From Candidatus Moraniibacteriota bacterium (lineage in GTDB: Bacteria; Patescibacteriota; Minisyncoccia; Moranbacterales; GCA-2747515): a stretch of DNA of 7,027 nt. This document shows positions 5,581-7,027 of this stretch, piece after piece; positions within the stretch are counted from its first letter, which is position 1, and each line of letters starts with the position of its first letter. Below the pieces are notes generated by a model. That model was not told the DNA's origin and ran no database searches. It saw nothing but the letters and a program-made list of their open reading frames with translations. The stretch spans positions 1-7,027 of the forward strand of contig JALWEZ010000225.1 of assembly GCA_027039165.1 (NCBI GenBank), written 5' to 3'. Both the position numbers and the translations under genes were made by a program.

Positions 5581-7027
5581 TTATTTACTTACAACTATAA
5601 CTATATCTGAGTTATATTTTCCAACTAATTTATCCGCTTCTTCTTTTATGACTTTTCCAACTGTTTTCTCTATTATTCTATGAATTTTATCTGCTTGAAT
5701 ATTCTTTCCTTTTGCAAAATATATAGTCGTTGTCTTATAAGTATTTTTTGATTTTTTAACAGATTTCAACTTAAATTCTGAATTCAAAAGTTTTGTAATT
5801 TCCTCAATATTATGCAATGCACTTCCTCCATCTAAAATCTGAACACCTCCGACTTTCTCAATAGAATTTGAATTTGTGTTTTTACTTATTTTTTGTTGCT
5901 TTTTACCCAAAACTATCACGGTATCTGCACCATATTGTTTTGGAATCTCATTCGATTCTTCTAGTTTGCCATTATAACCGTCAAAAAATTTAAGTACAGA
6001 TTTCAAAACTTGTTTAGCTTTATTTTTATTGTCTTTTGGGTAATAAACTACCAAATCTTCTATATTTTGTTTTGCATTAGTGGCATCATTTGTCTTATAA
6101 CCTTCTTGTTTTAGTTTGTTAGTCGTTTGTCCAGCCATTCCTGTCTCTGCACCTCCATTCAAGATTTGAATCGAAATTTCACTATTTTTAATACTTTTTA
6201 CTATTTCTTTTTTTGAATTACTTTCATTATTTTCATTTTCTCCGTTAGCTTTGTGATTATCAGTAATATCATCTTCTCCATTATATTTCTTTTTCTCTAT
6301 CAAATCATCTATAGAAGTATCTCTTAGATTTAATTTTTTTGGTTCTTTGTTACTAGAAACTACAAATAAAACTGAAAGTATTAAAAATATAATTATACTA
6401 CCTATCACTAAAATATTACGATTTATTTTTTTTGCTTGCTTTTTTGAAGAATCATCGTATTTTTCTTCATCTTTTAGCCATTCCACATCTATCTCTTCAT
6501 TATGTAATAAATCTGGATTTGTTTTTAAAAGATCTGCATTATTATATTTCTTTTTCATGTTATTATTATTTATTTTTATTTCTTGGTCTTTATATTCACT
6601 TTTTGTTTCACTTTTTTCTTCATTTGTAATTTTTTCGTGTTTTTTTTCCTTGCCTATCAACATCCTTCTTTTTTTCCAAAAAAATCCAAAGAATGAAGTT
6701 ATTATCAAAAAAGCAAAAAGTCCAATAACTTCTCTTATTGGAAATATAAATATTCTTACTGGTTTAGTTTTGTAATTTTTCTCAACACCCTTATCTTTAT
6801 AAATAATTTCTGTAGTTACAATAACAGCTCCAAACCATGGAACTTCTACATTTTCAAAGTTTACTTCTTTTGTAGTATCTTGTTTAATTTCATCTTTTTT
6901 ACTAAATTCAAATTCTTTTTCAGATTTAACTACGTGTGTAATGAGTTTAGTTTCAAAAGGAATCTTAGCTTTTTCTTGATTTTTACTAGTGTTTAGTACT
7001 GTAACATTTATATTATAAGTTTCTTTA
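5581..7027 (-). CDS. Two-helix envelope protein: Ig-like domain plus tandem LytR_C domains (5' end outside window)
   Basis: The frame ending in TAA at 5583-5581 is open without a stop to the window edge (first full codon 7026-7024), giving 481 visible codons and no N-terminus. An internal TTG at 6708 is not needed as a start. Visible residues 1-98 are beta-rich, with a conserved-looking VPWFGAVIVTTEIIY stretch and an IFIFPIRE run leading into the membrane, like the membrane-proximal Ig-like (DUF916-type) domains of CPR surface proteins. Helix 1 is about 99-117, followed by KKRRM. A Lys/Glu/Asn-rich linker spans about 118-203. Helix 2 is about 204-225, preceded by KKQAKKINR. Under the positive-inside rule both ends are outside and the linker is cytoplasmic. 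Residues about 282-374 form a LytR_C domain (IQILNGGAETGMAG, then KQEGY, YYPKD, and ADTVIVLG). Residues about 392-481 look like a second, diverged copy (VQILDGGSA to SDIVIVVS). LytR_C domains accompany cell-envelope LCP proteins, but no LCP catalytic domain is visible. Function is inferred to be envelope-associated. The next gene starts 9 bases downstream. Confidence 0.75.
   Translation of the reverse strand, partial: KETYNINVTVLNTSKNQEKAKIPFETKLITHVVKSEKEFEFSKKDEIKQDTTKEVNFENVEVPWFGAVIVTTEIIYKDKGVEKNYKTKPVRIFIFPIREVIGLFAFLIITSFFGFFWKKRRMLIGKEKKHEKITNEEKSETKSEYKDQEIKINNNNMKKKYNNADLLKTNPDLLHNEEIDVEWLKDEEKYDDSSKKQAKKINRNILVIGSIIIFLILSVLFVVSSNKEPKKLNLRDTSIDDLIEKKKYNGEDDITDNHKANGENENNESNSKKEIVKSIKNSEISIQILNGGAETGMAGQTTNKLKQEGYKTNDATNAKQNIEDLVVYYPKDNKNKAKQVLKSVLKFFDGYNGKLEESNEIPKQYGADTVIVLGKKQQKISKNTNSNSIEKVGGVQILDGGSALHNIEEITKLLNSEFKLKSVKKSKNTYKTTTIYFAKGKNIQADKIHRIIEKTVGKVIKEEADKLVGKYNSDIVIVVSK

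Larger units (their letters stand above)
128..7027 (-). other. Probable single operon of five genes
   Basis: Five consecutive genes run in the same direction with gaps of 9, 20, 9 and 27 bases. None of the gaps has room for a terminator, and none contains a recognisable promoter. The transcript would begin beyond the right edge of the window, since the first gene is already open there. Operon structure is inferred from spacing and orientation only. Confidence 0.6.

Noticed and set aside
5581..6708. LytR_C protein starting at the TTG at 6708
   Set aside because: This start falls inside a transmembrane helix, and the same frame continues without a stop to 7026, so a longer protein is more likely.
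6347..6775. Plus-strand open frame of 142 codons opposite the envelope protein gene
   Set aside because: It is the antisense shadow of a Lys/Asn-rich coding region. Its Phe/Ser/Leu-rich product has no motif, and the minus frame has clear domains.

Overview
The window is a dense, single-direction gene block. Every convincing gene lies on the minus strand and is read from the right edge toward the left. DNA is strongly AT-rich (by eye roughly 30% GC). Genes are separated by only 9 to 27 bases, and none is preceded by a clear Shine-Dalgarno sequence. These traits suggest a small-genome bacterium of the Candidate Phyla Radiation (Patescibacteria, perhaps a Parcubacteria-type lineage), as do an Ig-like/LytR_C envelope protein, a P2-type ATPase, a TatD protein with an insertion, and an ExoX-like exonuclease. 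That placement is an inference from style and content, since no marker gene is present. The long uninterrupted reading frames, with no internal TGA, fit the standard bacterial code rather than the UGA=Gly code of the related SR1/Gracilibacteria.

Layout in transcription order: (1) 7027-5581, an envelope protein whose 5' end lies outside the window. It has an Ig-like extracellular segment, a membrane helix, a charged cytoplasmic linker, a second helix and two LytR_C-type domains. (2) 5571-2905, an 888-residue P2-type cation-pumping ATPase. (3) 2884-1826, an AI-2E/PerM/TqsA-family membrane protein. (4) 1816-905, a TatD-family metal-dependent hydrolase/nuclease. (5) 877-128, a DEDDh 3'-5' exonuclease with an ExoX-like C-terminal domain. 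(6) 127-1, a non-coding tail with an imperfect 25-base repeat and no recognisable terminator.

The spacing suggests one transcript, whose promoter would lie beyond the right edge. The first three products are membrane or envelope proteins (surface anchoring, ion transport, small-molecule or ion efflux). The last two are soluble nucleases of the kind that trim or recycle DNA. I see no biochemical pathway joining the two groups; co-transcription may simply reflect genome compaction.

I found no mobile element, CRISPR array, RNA gene or clearly undescribed defence-type system. The most distinctive items are the continuous frame joining an Ig-like membrane protein to a tandem LytR_C protein at the right edge, and the unusually acidic predicted ion site of the P-type ATPase together with its altered KGAPE motif.
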